From assembly GCF_900540665.1 (NCBI RefSeq), contig NZ_UQGV01000015.1, positions 1-30,638 of the forward strand: 30,638 nt of DNA, read 5' to 3'. Positions 20,332 to 28,223 of the stretch are shown here, piece after piece; positions within the stretch are counted from its first letter, which is position 1, and every line of letters begins with the position of its first letter. Source of the DNA: an uncultured Catenibacterium sp. Lineage in GTDB: Bacteria; Bacillota_I; Bacilli_A; Erysipelotrichales; Coprobacillaceae. The position numbers were made by a program, and so were the translations under genes. Under the pieces are notes generated by a model that did not search any database, was not told the DNA's origin, and saw nothing but the letters and a program-made list of their open reading frames with translations.

Positions 20332-20823
20332 ATGGATCAGGTTTTAATTATACTTGCATTTCTTGTTGGACTCGTTGGTCTCTACTTTACATATATGATT
20401 GTGAATGTAGTTGTAACTATTATTAAATCTAAGAAAAGAGATCATTCATTAAAATTCTGTATGAGTCCTGCAGGTAAGGCTTTTTATAGTGGTCTTACAG
20501 TACTTTATTTTGTAGTATTATTTGGTTGTATCGCTTTTATGATTTCAACATACAATGCTCACAAAATGAACTACATTTCAAACGCTTTAAGTGTATGGGC
20601 TATTTATTCAATCATCTATTCAATGCAGATTGCGAACCTTGTATTAGTTGGTAGAAAAAATATGCTTGTAGGTCGTCTTCTTATCGATTATCGTAAGATG
20701 AAGAAAATCAACTTCAATACAAATAACGAAATCACATTTGTATTCGCACAGAAGAACTTCAGATTCTCTACACGCTGGGTTGATAAACAACTCTTAAGAA
20801 AAGCAGTAACAGGAAGAAGCTAA
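20332..20823 (+). CDS. Integral membrane protein of unknown function
   Basis: The start is placed at MDQVLIILAF because AAAGGAGAG lies 6 nt upstream; an in-frame ATG 48 nt earlier overlaps the promoter. The 163-residue product has about four predicted membrane helices, near residues 3-30, 53-73, 84-108 (ISNALSVWAIYSIIYSMQIANLVLV region) and possibly a short one between. It ends in a basic cytoplasmic tail (RKMKKINF..NEITFVFAQKNFRFSTRWVDKQLLRKAV). The tail looks beta-rich and resembles a small domain attached to membrane anchors in other Bacillota proteins. I do not recognise the family with certainty. It is monocistronic and convergent with the ABC operon across a bidirectional terminator. 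Confidence 0.7.
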   Translation: MDQVLIILAFLVGLVGLYFTYMIVNVVVTIIKSKKRDHSLKFCMSPAGKAFYSGLTVLYFVVLFGCIAFMISTYNAHKMNYISNALSVWAIYSIIYSMQIANLVLVGRKNMLVGRLLIDYRKMKKINFNTNNEITFVFAQKNFRFSTRWVDKQLLRKAVTGRS

Positions 20824-20825
20824 TA

Positions 20826-20853
20826 AAAAAGGATTCCGTGAGGAATCTTTTTT
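20826..20853. terminator. Bidirectional terminator between the membrane protein and ABC genes
   Basis: GATTCC (20832-20837), a GTGA tetraloop and GGAATC (20842-20847), flanked by A and T runs on both sides, serving both converging transcripts. Confidence 0.85.
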
Positions 20854-20855
20854 TA

Positions 20856-22595
20856 TTAGTTTGGTTTTTCAAACTGACTATAGTAGAGGTTATGATAGAA
20901 ACCATTCTTCTTTAATAGTTCTTCATGTTTACCCTGTTCAATGATATGTCCATCATTCATCACAATAATCTGATCTGCTTTTTGAATAGTAGAGAGACGA
21001 TGAGCTACAATAAAGGTTGTTCTACCAATCATCATTGTATCAAAAGCATCCTGAATCTGTCTTTCTGTACGTGTATCAATTGATGAAGTGGCTTCATCAA
21101 GAATCAACATTGGTGGATTCGCTAACATGATTCTTGCGATAGATAAGAGCTGTCTTTGTCCTTGTGATAAGTTACTGCCTTCTTCTGCCAGCATCGCATC
21201 ATAACCACCTTTTAACTGAATAATGAATTTATGGGCATGGGCTTTTTTAGCTGCTTCGATGATTTCTTCATCTGTCGCATTATTTGAGCCATACGCAATA
21301 TTATCTCTAATAGTACCTTTAAATAACCATGTATCCTGTAATACCATACCATAGAGACTTCTTAAGTAAGAACGATCCATCGTTTGTGTATTGATACCAT
21401 CAATAGAGATAGAACCACTTTGAGGGTCATAGAAACGCATTAATAAGTTAATAAGTGTTGTTTTACCACATCCTGTAGGTCCTACAATCGCAATTGTTTC
21501 ACCTGCATTGACATGAAGGTTAAAATCAGTAATCAATGGTCTTTCAGGTGTATAACTGAAATTCACATGGTTCAAGTCAATAACACCTTGTGGATTATCA
21601 ATAGTCTCAGGATGTTCTGGTTTTTTAATAGCTGGTTCATCAATGATCTTAAAGACACGCTCAGCACAGGCTAAAGCTGTTTCTAATTCAGTAAATACGT
21701 TAGAAATATCGTTAAATGGCTTTGTATACTGATTGGCATAAGTAAGGAATGATGATAAACCACCTACTGTAAGACCTCCACCAATGACACTAAAGGCACC
21801 ATAGATACATACTGTATCATAGACAATCGCATTCACAAAACGTGTAGAAGGATTCGCAAGTGCACCTAAGAACTGTGATTTAACACCACTCTTAAATAAA
21901 CGATCATTGATTTCATCAAACTTCTCTTCATTGATTGATTCATGCTGGAATGCTTTGACAACTTTCTGATTACCTACCATTTCTTCTACAAAACCACTCA
22001 TTTCTCCACGAATAGATAATTGTTCCTGGAAAAACTTGAATGTATATTTCGCAATAAGTGTTGCGACAATTAAAGAAAGTGGTGTTAATACAATCACAAT
22101 CAAAGCCAGCTTGACATTCACATATAACATAAAACCAATCGTACCGATGATTGTCGCAATACCACCAAAGAGGTTCGTAAAGCCCTGTAATAAACCATCT
22201 GAAATCTGATCAATATCCGCAATCATACGGCTCATCATATCACCATGTGTATGAGAATCAATATAAGAAAGAGGTAAAATCTGGTATTGTTTAAAGAGTT
22301 CTGTTCTTAAGTCTCTTGTGATTTCATAAGTCATCTTATTAGATGCTCTGACTAAGAGATAGTTGAATAATGCAGTCATCAAAACAGAAAAAGCGATATA
22401 GAAGATCTTTTGACTTAGCCCCTGGAAGAAAACCTGATGATAGCCAATCATCTGGTCAATGGCTTTCCCAATAAGAATTGGTGTCAAAAGAGTGAATATA
22501 ATGTTAATTGTAGAAAATAATAATGCACCTACAAGATAGATACGATAAGGACGACAGAATGCCATAAGTCTTTTTAAAGTACTTTTATTCTTCAT
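20856..22595 (-). CDS. ABC exporter subunit with consensus Walker B (TM288/BmrD-like)
   Basis: A half-transporter of 579 residues with an N-terminal six-helix exporter domain (about 1-310) and a C-terminal ATPase domain. The start is placed at MKNKSTLKRLMAF after AAGGAGG; a longer in-frame extension runs into the upstream gene. Walker A is GPTGCGKTT, the signature is the non-canonical LSQGQ, Walker B is MLILDEATS with the catalytic glutamate, and the H-loop is IVAHR. The LSQGQ signature paired with an intact Walker B is characteristic of one half of heterodimeric multidrug-type exporters such as TM287/288, LmrCD and BmrCD. It overlaps the partner gene by 11 nt. The substrate is unknown. Confidence 0.92.
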   Translation of the reverse strand: MKNKSTLKRLMAFCRPYRIYLVGALLFSTINIIFTLLTPILIGKAIDQMIGYHQVFFQGLSQKIFYIAFSVLMTALFNYLLVRASNKMTYEITRDLRTELFKQYQILPLSYIDSHTHGDMMSRMIADIDQISDGLLQGFTNLFGGIATIIGTIGFMLYVNVKLALIVIVLTPLSLIVATLIAKYTFKFFQEQLSIRGEMSGFVEEMVGNQKVVKAFQHESINEEKFDEINDRLFKSGVKSQFLGALANPSTRFVNAIVYDTVCIYGAFSVIGGGLTVGGLSSFLTYANQYTKPFNDISNVFTELETALACAERVFKIIDEPAIKKPEHPETIDNPQGVIDLNHVNFSYTPERPLITDFNLHVNAGETIAIVGPTGCGKTTLINLLMRFYDPQSGSISIDGINTQTMDRSYLRSLYGMVLQDTWLFKGTIRDNIAYGSNNATDEEIIEAAKKAHAHKFIIQLKGGYDAMLAEEGSNLSQGQRQLLSIARIMLANPPMLILDEATSSIDTRTERQIQDAFDTMMIGRTTFIVAHRLSTIQKADQIIVMNDGHIIEQGKHEELLKKNGFYHNLYYSQFEKPN

Positions 22596-24300
22596 TATTC
22601 TGTCCTCCTTCCATCTGTGACATGACGATTTCCTGATATACATCACATGTATTCATAAGCATATCATGAGTACCCTGTCCTACAACTTCACCATGACTTA
22701 ATACCACAATTGAATCCGCATGCATTAAAGCACTCACTCTTTGAGAGACAATAATAACTGTCATATTAAGCGTGCTTAAGGCTTTTCTAAGTTTTGCATC
22801 TGTCGCAAAATCTAGTGCACTCGCACTATCATCTAGAATAAGTATTTCTGGTTTTTTGACTAATGCACGGGCAATAGTCAATCTTTGTCTTTGTCCACCA
22901 GATACATTCTTACCACCCTGTTCAATATAGGTGTCTAATCCTTCTGTCATCTTATCGATGAATTCTTTAGATTGTGAGAGTTCTAATGCTTCATAGATTT
23001 CTTCATCTGTGGCTTGAGGATTACCCCATTGCATATTTTCTCTGATTGTACCTCCAAAGAGTGTTGCCTGCTGAGGAACAATACCAATCATTTTTCTTAA
23101 GTCTTCAAACTTATATGATTTAATAGGAAGATCTTTGATACGGATTTCACCTTCAGTGACATCATAAAAACGAGGAATCAGGTTAATAAGTGTTGTTTTA
23201 CCTGAACCAGTACCTCCAATAACACCGATTGTCTGACCTGGAAGGATATTGAATGACACATCATTTAAGGCATTACCAGAATAGTATGAGAATGAAACAT
23301 GATCATAAGTAATAAGGTTCTGATAGTCACTTGGTGCCTCATTGATTCCCTGAATAATACCTGGTTTCTGACTTAATACATCTGCACATCTTTTATATGA
23401 TGCACTGGCTTTATTTAAGATCACAATAACATTCGCAAAGACATACATAGAAAGTAAGATCTGATTCATATAGTTAATAAGAGAGATGACTTCTCCCTGT
23501 GTCATATTGCCGGCATTGATCTTAAAGCCTGAGATATAGAGGATTGCGATAATTCCAAAGTTCACAATGATTGTAGTAGCTGGATTTAATACTGCGCTTA
23601 AGTTACCGGCAATAATCTGTTCTTCTTTTTGTTTTGTTGTTGTTTCTTCAAAACGTTTCTGTTCATTTTCCTGCTGGTTAAAAGCACGGATGACTCTGAC
23701 ACCTGATAAGTTCTCTCTTGTGATAAGAGATACTTTATCTAGAATATGCTGGATATGAGAATACATAGGTGCTGTATGGCTCATGACAAAATAGATACTA
23801 AACGCAATAAGTGGTGCAACAATCACAAAGATCAAAGCCACCTGCCAGTTGATGACAAAGCTCATGACCAAAGAACCAATAATTAAGAATGGTGATCTTG
23901 AACATAAGCGAATAACCATGGCAACAGCTAACTGGATCTGATTGATATCATTGGTGATTCTTGTGATTAAAGAGGGTGTACCAATAATATCAAGATCCTG
24001 ATAATCATAACGGTTGATTGCACGATACATATCTTTACGCATAAGTGTCCCTACACCCTGTGATGTAAGTGATGCAAAATACTGACAGACTAGTGAACTT
24101 GCATATCCTACTGTAGATAAACCAAAAATCACAAAAGCCATCTTAGTAATATAGTTTGTATTATGTACCGCCACACCGTTATCAATAATAAGAGCTACAG
24201 CCATTGGTATACATAATTCTAGAAATGCTTCTATGAGTTTAAATATGAAGCCTGAAATGGCCTGCCATTTATAAGGCTTTAAATATTTTATTAAATACAT
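22585..24300 (-). CDS. ABC exporter subunit with degenerate ATP site (TM287/BmrC-like)
   Basis: A half-transporter of 571 residues. The start is at MYLIKYLKPYKWQ after GGGAGG. The membrane domain spans about 1-310. Walker A is GGTGSGKTT (362-370) and the signature is canonical VSGGQ (466-470), but Walker B is LILDDSAS with aspartate (D491) in place of the catalytic glutamate, and the H-loop is VSQR with Gln520 in place of histidine. Its own ATP site, completed by the partner's LSQGQ, should therefore be catalytically weak, while the other site is intact. This asymmetry is well known in heterodimeric exporters. It is the promoter-proximal gene, divergent from a LysR-type gene across 90 nt. Confidence 0.92.
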   Translation of the reverse strand: MYLIKYLKPYKWQAISGFIFKLIEAFLELCIPMAVALIIDNGVAVHNTNYITKMAFVIFGLSTVGYASSLVCQYFASLTSQGVGTLMRKDMYRAINRYDYQDLDIIGTPSLITRITNDINQIQLAVAMVIRLCSRSPFLIIGSLVMSFVINWQVALIFVIVAPLIAFSIYFVMSHTAPMYSHIQHILDKVSLITRENLSGVRVIRAFNQQENEQKRFEETTTKQKEEQIIAGNLSAVLNPATTIIVNFGIIAILYISGFKINAGNMTQGEVISLINYMNQILLSMYVFANVIVILNKASASYKRCADVLSQKPGIIQGINEAPSDYQNLITYDHVSFSYYSGNALNDVSFNILPGQTIGVIGGTGSGKTTLINLIPRFYDVTEGEIRIKDLPIKSYKFEDLRKMIGIVPQQATLFGGTIRENMQWGNPQATDEEIYEALELSQSKEFIDKMTEGLDTYIEQGGKNVSGGQRQRLTIARALVKKPEILILDDSASALDFATDAKLRKALSTLNMTVIIVSQRVSALMHADSIVVLSHGEVVGQGTHDMLMNTCDVYQEIVMSQMEGGQNNEE

Positions 24301-24339
24301 GTTTTTTCCTCCCTGTCCTTGCAACATTATAATCTTGTT

Positions 24340-24356
24340 TTATACTATATGTATAA
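24340..24356. promoter_or_regulatory. Perfect dyad in the ABC/LysR divergent promoter region
   Basis: TTATACTATATGTATAA is a perfect 6-5-6 inverted repeat (TTATAC and GTATAA arms) lying between the two divergent starts, a typical position and shape for a LysR-type activator site. Confidence 0.55.
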
Positions 24357-24390
24357 TATATATTTTATATAGAATCTATAGGAGAAACAT

Positions 24391-25251
24391 ATGGAATTAA
24401 AACAGATGAAATACTTTAAGACAATTGTAGAAGAAGGAACTATTTCTCAAGCTGCACGTGTATTACATATTTCACAGCCACCACTTTCTATGCAGTTAAA
24501 AGCAATTGAAGAAGAATTAGATACAATACTTATAGAAAGAGGACATCGTCATATTACATTAACTCCTGCAGGACAGTTATTTTATCGTAGATGTAATCAG
24601 ATGCTTAATTTATATGAACAGACAAGTAAAGAAGTACAAGGTGCTGCAACACAGATCTTACGTTTTGGGATTACTTCTTCTAATGGTTATTTAATTACCC
24701 ATGATCATATGGATGTATTTAGAAAGAAATATCCTAAACTAGATATTCATATGAAGGAGGGAACAACCTATGAAATGGTGGATGCCTTACTTGCACATGA
24801 AATAGATATTGCGTTAGTAAGAACACCTTTTGATTCTACGAATGTGAAATCGTTTTTATTTAAACCTGAACCAATGATTGTGGTAGGACCACCAAGTCTT
24901 GTGAATGAAAAAAAGAACCATCTCATTGATTATCGAGATGATCCTGTTTTGATTCACAGACGTTATCGTCAGTTTATTGTCGATTATTGTTTAAATGAAC
25001 TCCAATTCCAGCCACATATTCCTATTATTACAGATGATATACGTACTGCCTTAGTATGGGGTTCTATACTTGATCAGGTGGTTATTATACCTGAAGCAGC
25101 TATTCCTTATATAGATTTAAAGTCACAGACCTATACAAAACTTAAAGACAAGGGTCTCTATACGTCTGCTGCTTTTATCACAAGAAAAGAAGACTTGTCT
25201 CCTATTATAGAAACATTCATCTCTCTAATTATCAAAGACTACAAGATTTAA
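24391..25251 (+). CDS. LysR-family transcriptional regulator (divergent to ABC exporter)
   Basis: A 286-residue LTTR. The N-terminal helix-turn-helix is MKYFKTIVEEGTISQAARVLHISQPPLSMQLKAIEEEL (about 6-43), followed by the linker helix and a periplasmic-binding-protein-like effector domain (about 90-280). GGAGAAAC precedes the ATG. It is divergent from the heterodimeric ABC exporter with a dyad between, so it probably regulates the exporter and itself; the inducer is unknown. Its last 27 nt overlap the end of the convergent lipid-kinase gene. Confidence 0.9.
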   Translation: MELKQMKYFKTIVEEGTISQAARVLHISQPPLSMQLKAIEEELDTILIERGHRHITLTPAGQLFYRRCNQMLNLYEQTSKEVQGAATQILRFGITSSNGYLITHDHMDVFRKKYPKLDIHMKEGTTYEMVDALLAHEIDIALVRTPFDSTNVKSFLFKPEPMIVVGPPSLVNEKKNHLIDYRDDPVLIHRRYRQFIVDYCLNELQFQPHIPIITDDIRTALVWGSILDQVVIIPEAAIPYIDLKSQTYTKLKDKGLYTSAAFITRKEDLSPIIETFISLIIKDYKI

Positions 25252-26094
25252 GCTATTCTTCTTTACTTCTAGATGATAAGAAGAAGCCTTTACTTCTTCA
25301 CCATCTAAGTTACATGGATACTGAGATTCTACATCCACTTCATCTACAGTAAAGACATGTGCATGTCTATCTTGATCAAGTGTTTCACTTACTATCTTCT
25401 TAATATATAAAGGGATGAGTCCTTTATTGATTCTATCAAGAATAACGATATCCATGAGACCATCTTCTAATGAGGCATGAGGTGCAATCTTATAAGCCCC
25501 GCCATAATACTTGGCATTAGCACAGGCACATAAAGTAACAGGACCTTCATATAATAACTGTCCATGACTTGTCATCTTAATATGATAAAATGGATACTGG
25601 ACAAAATTTCTTAAAATAGAATATTCATACTGATGTCCTCTAAACATCTTAGGAATCTTCACATCATCATGAACATGATTCGCAATCACACTATCACAGC
25701 CAAAACAGGCATTATTAATAAAATAGCGATCATTCATTAAAACTGTATCAATAGGAACAACTTTCCCCTTCAAAGAGGCCTTTAGTACTTCTTTAGAGTC
25801 ATTATTCTTAGAAATCATCTTAAAGAAGTCATTTCCTGTTCCATAGGGAATCACTACTAATTCATGAGGTGTTCCGACAAGTCCCTGGATCACCTGGTTC
25901 AACATACCATCCCCACCAACACTATAAAAACGTGTTGGTTCTTTATAATGTTTAATAATCTTCTTTGCATGATCAGGATATGTACTCATAAATATATCAT
26001 AATCATACCCCTGCATCACTTCTCTAATTGTTTCTATAAATGGATGATGATCATAATCATCATTCACTGGTTTAAGTAAAAATATATGTCTCAT
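25225..26094 (-). CDS. Diacylglycerol kinase family lipid kinase (YegS/DgkB-like)
   Basis: A soluble lipid kinase of the DAGK catalytic-domain family. The start is at MRHIFLLKPVND after GGGAGAAC; an upstream extension crosses a terminator. The protein is 289 residues. The nucleotide motif SVGGDGMLNQV (about 68-78), PYGTGNDFFK (about 98-107) and the C-terminal NLDGEEV (about 262-268) are present, as in DgkB/YegS. Gram-positive members recycle diacylglycerol released by lipoteichoic-acid synthesis to phosphatidic acid; related enzymes act on other lipids. The gene converges on the LysR gene with a 27-nt 3' overlap and no terminator in the overlap, so antisense interference is possible. Confidence 0.87.
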   Translation of the reverse strand: MRHIFLLKPVNDDYDHHPFIETIREVMQGYDYDIFMSTYPDHAKKIIKHYKEPTRFYSVGGDGMLNQVIQGLVGTPHELVVIPYGTGNDFFKMISKNNDSKEVLKASLKGKVVPIDTVLMNDRYFINNACFGCDSVIANHVHDDVKIPKMFRGHQYEYSILRNFVQYPFYHIKMTSHGQLLYEGPVTLCACANAKYYGGAYKIAPHASLEDGLMDIVILDRINKGLIPLYIKKIVSETLDQDRHAHVFTVDEVDVESQYPCNLDGEEVKASSYHLEVKKNSLNLVVFDN

Positions 26095-26106
26095 TATAGT
26101 TCTCCC

Positions 26107-26134
26107 AAAAAAAGACTGGATCAATGTCCAGTCT
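26107..26134 (-). terminator. Terminator of the flavodoxin-like gene
   Basis: AGACTGGA (26113-26120), a 6-nt loop and TCCAGTCT (26127-26134) form a perfect 8-bp stem with a U tract from the A run 26107-26113. It overlaps the stop codon. The lipid-kinase Shine-Dalgarno follows immediately, so that gene is either partly attenuated or has an unrecognised promoter. Confidence 0.8.
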
Positions 26135-26780
26135 AGATCATATCAATAGTTTCTAGCCACTCTTTAACGTCTTTGACATCAGTAAATGTCTTCGCACGTT
26201 TAAAGTTCGCATTTGGTATCATCTTATTAAAGTGAGCAATACTCTTCTTGCTGGAATATTTGACATGTCCACGCCAATTCTTTTCACTTGTACACATAGG
26301 CACAATAGTTTTGCCTGATAAGTCATAATCCATACAGAATGAGTCAATAATAAGTGGTTCATCCTTTTCCCAGCATGGATAAATAAGATACACTGTCTTG
26401 TATTGATCGATATTATCAATCTGATTTGTAAGAGCAGGTAGTGTTTTTAATACGTGTTCATTCTTATAATCATGTTTATTTTCTTTAAGTGCTTTAGCGT
26501 AAGCTTCTCTTTCTTTTCTATGTTCTTTGATTCTCTTCTTAAAATCTGTAGAGTACTTCTTAGAAGTCTGTAAACAAAGTAAGTCCCCTTCTGTATATGA
26601 CTGTACTTGTTTAGCAAGTTCACGTTCTTCACCATTAAATGAATAATAAACAATTAATGTATCACTGAGACCACCTGTAATAGTTAAGGGGGCATCACTT
26701 TCTGAATATTTGGTATTATAAGTACATCCTGATAATGTGATCAACATCAAACATAAGAATGTAATGATTGATTTTTTCAT
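26133..26780 (-). CDS. Flavodoxin-like lipoprotein
   Basis: A 215-residue protein with a lipoprotein signal: basic start, hydrophobic core and lipobox LSGC with C19 as the lipidation site. The mature part resembles the flavodoxin_4 family (TLIVYYSFNGEERELAKQV at about 41-59, YLIYPCWEKDEPLIIDSF, and GKTIVPMCTSEKN). The first loop normally reads T/S-x-T-G-x-T to bind FMN phosphate; here it is YSFNGEER, so FMN binding may be weak or altered. Surface-anchored flavodoxin-like proteins are known in anaerobic Bacillota, but their electron partners are not. GAGGAGG precedes the ATG. It has an extended -10 promoter (26802-26807). Confidence 0.82.
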   Translation of the reverse strand: MKKSIITFLCLMLITLSGCTYNTKYSESDAPLTITGGLSDTLIVYYSFNGEERELAKQVQSYTEGDLLCLQTSKKYSTDFKKRIKEHRKEREAYAKALKENKHDYKNEHVLKTLPALTNQIDNIDQYKTVYLIYPCWEKDEPLIIDSFCMDYDLSGKTIVPMCTSEKNWRGHVKYSSKKSIAHFNKMIPNANFKRAKTFTDVKDVKEWLETIDMI

Positions 26781-26801
26781 AAAAAATCCTCCTCGGATAC
26801 C

Positions 26802-26810
26802 ATTATAACA
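26802..26810 (-). promoter_or_regulatory. Extended -10 promoter of the flavodoxin-like gene
   Basis: On the minus strand, TG-T-TATAAT with the -10 hexamer at 26807-26802. The -35 region is a T run without a clear hexamer. A CACA-T-TGTG mini-palindrome lies about 40 nt upstream. Confidence 0.6.
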
Positions 26811-26888
26811 TATTTCCTAGAAAAAAATAATGAGTTCACAATGTGTTCATAGATAAAAAGCATAATATTACCTGTAAAGAGAAAGCAA

Positions 26889-26992
26889 CTCCCTATAATA
26901 ATTCAGCTTCCTTTTTACCAAGAGTGATCCCTAATAAATAATTTTCCAAACTCCCTTCAAAATAACTCTTGAAATAAACAACGATCAGGTAT
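26889..26992 (-). pseudogene. Possible coding remnant after the cupin gene
   Basis: On the minus strand, in frame with and after the cupin stop, the sequence stays open for about 40 codons. It includes GYLIVVYFKSYFEGSLENY followed by LLGITLGKKEAELL, up to TAG at about 26892-26894. The peptide looks protein-like and has no start codon of its own. It may be the tail of a former fusion or gene. Chance cannot be ruled out over this length. Confidence 0.25.
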
Positions 26993-27013
26993 CCCTTCCT
27001 GATCGTTTTGTTT
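26980..27013. terminator. Terminator hairpin at the end of the cupin gene
   Basis: ACGATCAGG (26981-26989), an 8-nt loop and CCTGATCGT (26998-27006) form a perfect 9-bp stem. The better T tract (TTTGTTTT) is on the plus strand. On the minus strand the tail is TTGTTTATTT, still usable for the cupin operon. Confidence 0.7.
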
Positions 27014-27429
27014 TATCTAAGTTTTAGATATTCTTCTTCATTTACTGCTTCAAGCCACTGGTTTGAAGCATTTTTGTTTGGAACACTTTCTGCAATATGC
27101 ACAAAATAGCTTTCTGGTGCTGCACCATGCCAATGTTTGATTTCTGGCGCAATATAGACTGTATCACCAACATTTAGTTCCTGAGCAGGTTTTCCCCATT
27201 CCTGATAATACCCTCTTCCTGCAGTACATAATAAGATCTGTCCTGCACCATGATGGATATGCCAGTTGTTTCTGCATCCTGGTTCAAAAGTAACATTGGA
27301 AATAAGGACTTCCTGATTATTAATAGAATAAAGATAACTATTACCTACAAAATACTTAGCATATGCTACATTGAGTTCACCGATAGGATAAGGACTCTGT
27401 TTTTTGATATCTTCTAAAGTATAATTCAT
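27013..27429 (-). CDS. Cupin-domain protein
   Basis: A 138-residue single-cupin protein. Cupin motif 1 is NWHIHHGAGQILLCTAGRGYYQEWG (about 55-79), with metal-ligand candidates H57, H59 or H60 and Q64. Motif 2 is GDTVYIAPEIKHWHGAAPES (about 87-106), with H98 or H100. The pattern resembles cupins that accompany carboxymuconolactone-decarboxylase-like proteins, often named in that way in databases. It starts 2 nt after the CMD stop, with GGAGAA inside the CMD stop region, so the two are an operon. The enzymatic role is unknown; aromatic or quinone metabolism or an oxidative-stress response are guesses from the partners. Confidence 0.85.
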   Translation of the reverse strand: MNYTLEDIKKQSPYPIGELNVAYAKYFVGNSYLYSINNQEVLISNVTFEPGCRNNWHIHHGAGQILLCTAGRGYYQEWGKPAQELNVGDTVYIAPEIKHWHGAAPESYFVHIAESVPNKNASNQWLEAVNEEEYLKLR

Positions 27430-27431
27430 AA

Positions 27432-28121
27432 TTATTTCTCCATTTCATGTATACATCTGATTGCATTGAGAGTACGTGGATAACCGATATAAGGCATACA
27501 GTTAGAAATCACATTGATTAAATAATGTGCATCATTACCCACATGGAAGTTTCCACCAATATGAGACTTTAATTGAGGTTCAGTGCCGAGTGCTGCTAGA
27601 AAACAGAAAGTAATCATTTCTCTTTGTGCACCAGTTAATCCAATTCTTGTATAGTTATCACCAAAACAGTTACCTGCGAGCCATCTCTTGATATGACGTT
27701 CTTCTTCAGGACCACTTGTTTGGAATCCTCTCATATGTTCACCAAAGAGTTCACATTGTTTTTCATTACCAAGTTCTATACGATTGTCTCTGTTTGTGGT
27801 AGATGCACTCTTTAATGGTTTATCCACATGTTTATTCATAATAGTGAGGAATGGATATACTGTACCAATTCCAAGATAAGCCACAGCCTGATAAAGCACT
27901 TCCTGGATTTCATCAGTTGTGAGATATTTTAATAAGTCTTCTAACATGTCCTTAAACAAATCATGAGATTTTGTGCCTACAAGTACTGCAGTAATAGATA
28001 AGTATCTACTCTTATCATCCAGAGTAGTTTCATTGATTACTTCTTCACTTAAAAAATGTGAATAAAAGTCATAGAATTCTGGATCTTTATCTTTAAAGTT
28101 TTCCATAAATGTATATTTCAT
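27432..28121 (-). CDS. Carboxymuconolactone decarboxylase-family protein
   Basis: The start is placed at MKYTFMENFKDKD after GAGGTGAAG; a longer in-frame extension passes through the promoter. The 229-residue product has two CMD-like halves (about 25-95 and 140-225). No CxxC pair of the AhpD peroxidase type is present: the second half has RLAG-like KRWLAGNCFGDNYTRIG and FCFLAALGTEPQLKSHIGGNFHVGND. It is therefore closer to gamma-carboxymuconolactone decarboxylase-like proteins than to a disulfide reductase. With the cupin it forms a two-gene operon, divergent from a LysR gene and probably controlled by it. Confidence 0.85.
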   Translation of the reverse strand: MKYTFMENFKDKDPEFYDFYSHFLSEEVINETTLDDKSRYLSITAVLVGTKSHDLFKDMLEDLLKYLTTDEIQEVLYQAVAYLGIGTVYPFLTIMNKHVDKPLKSASTTNRDNRIELGNEKQCELFGEHMRGFQTSGPEEERHIKRWLAGNCFGDNYTRIGLTGAQREMITFCFLAALGTEPQLKSHIGGNFHVGNDAHYLINVISNCMPYIGYPRTLNAIRCIHEMEK

Positions 28122-28140
28122 AGTCTTCACCTCTACAAAC

Positions 28141-28195
28141 ATTCTATTAATAATAAATAGAAAAGTACAATGCCAGTTTTTTATTATGCTATAAT
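28141..28195. promoter_or_regulatory. Divergent promoters and LysR-type dyad between CMD and lysR genes
   Basis: Minus strand: TTGTAC (28170-28165), 18-nt spacer, TAGAAT (28146-28141) for the CMD-cupin operon. Plus strand: extended -10 TG-C-TATAAT (28190-28195) for lysR. A perfect 7-7-7 inverted repeat, TTCTATT (28142-28148) and AATAGAA (28156-28162), overlaps the CMD -10, a likely regulator site. Confidence 0.65.
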
Positions 28196-28223
28196 GTGGG
28201 TGCATAGTGAGGAGGAATAATAA

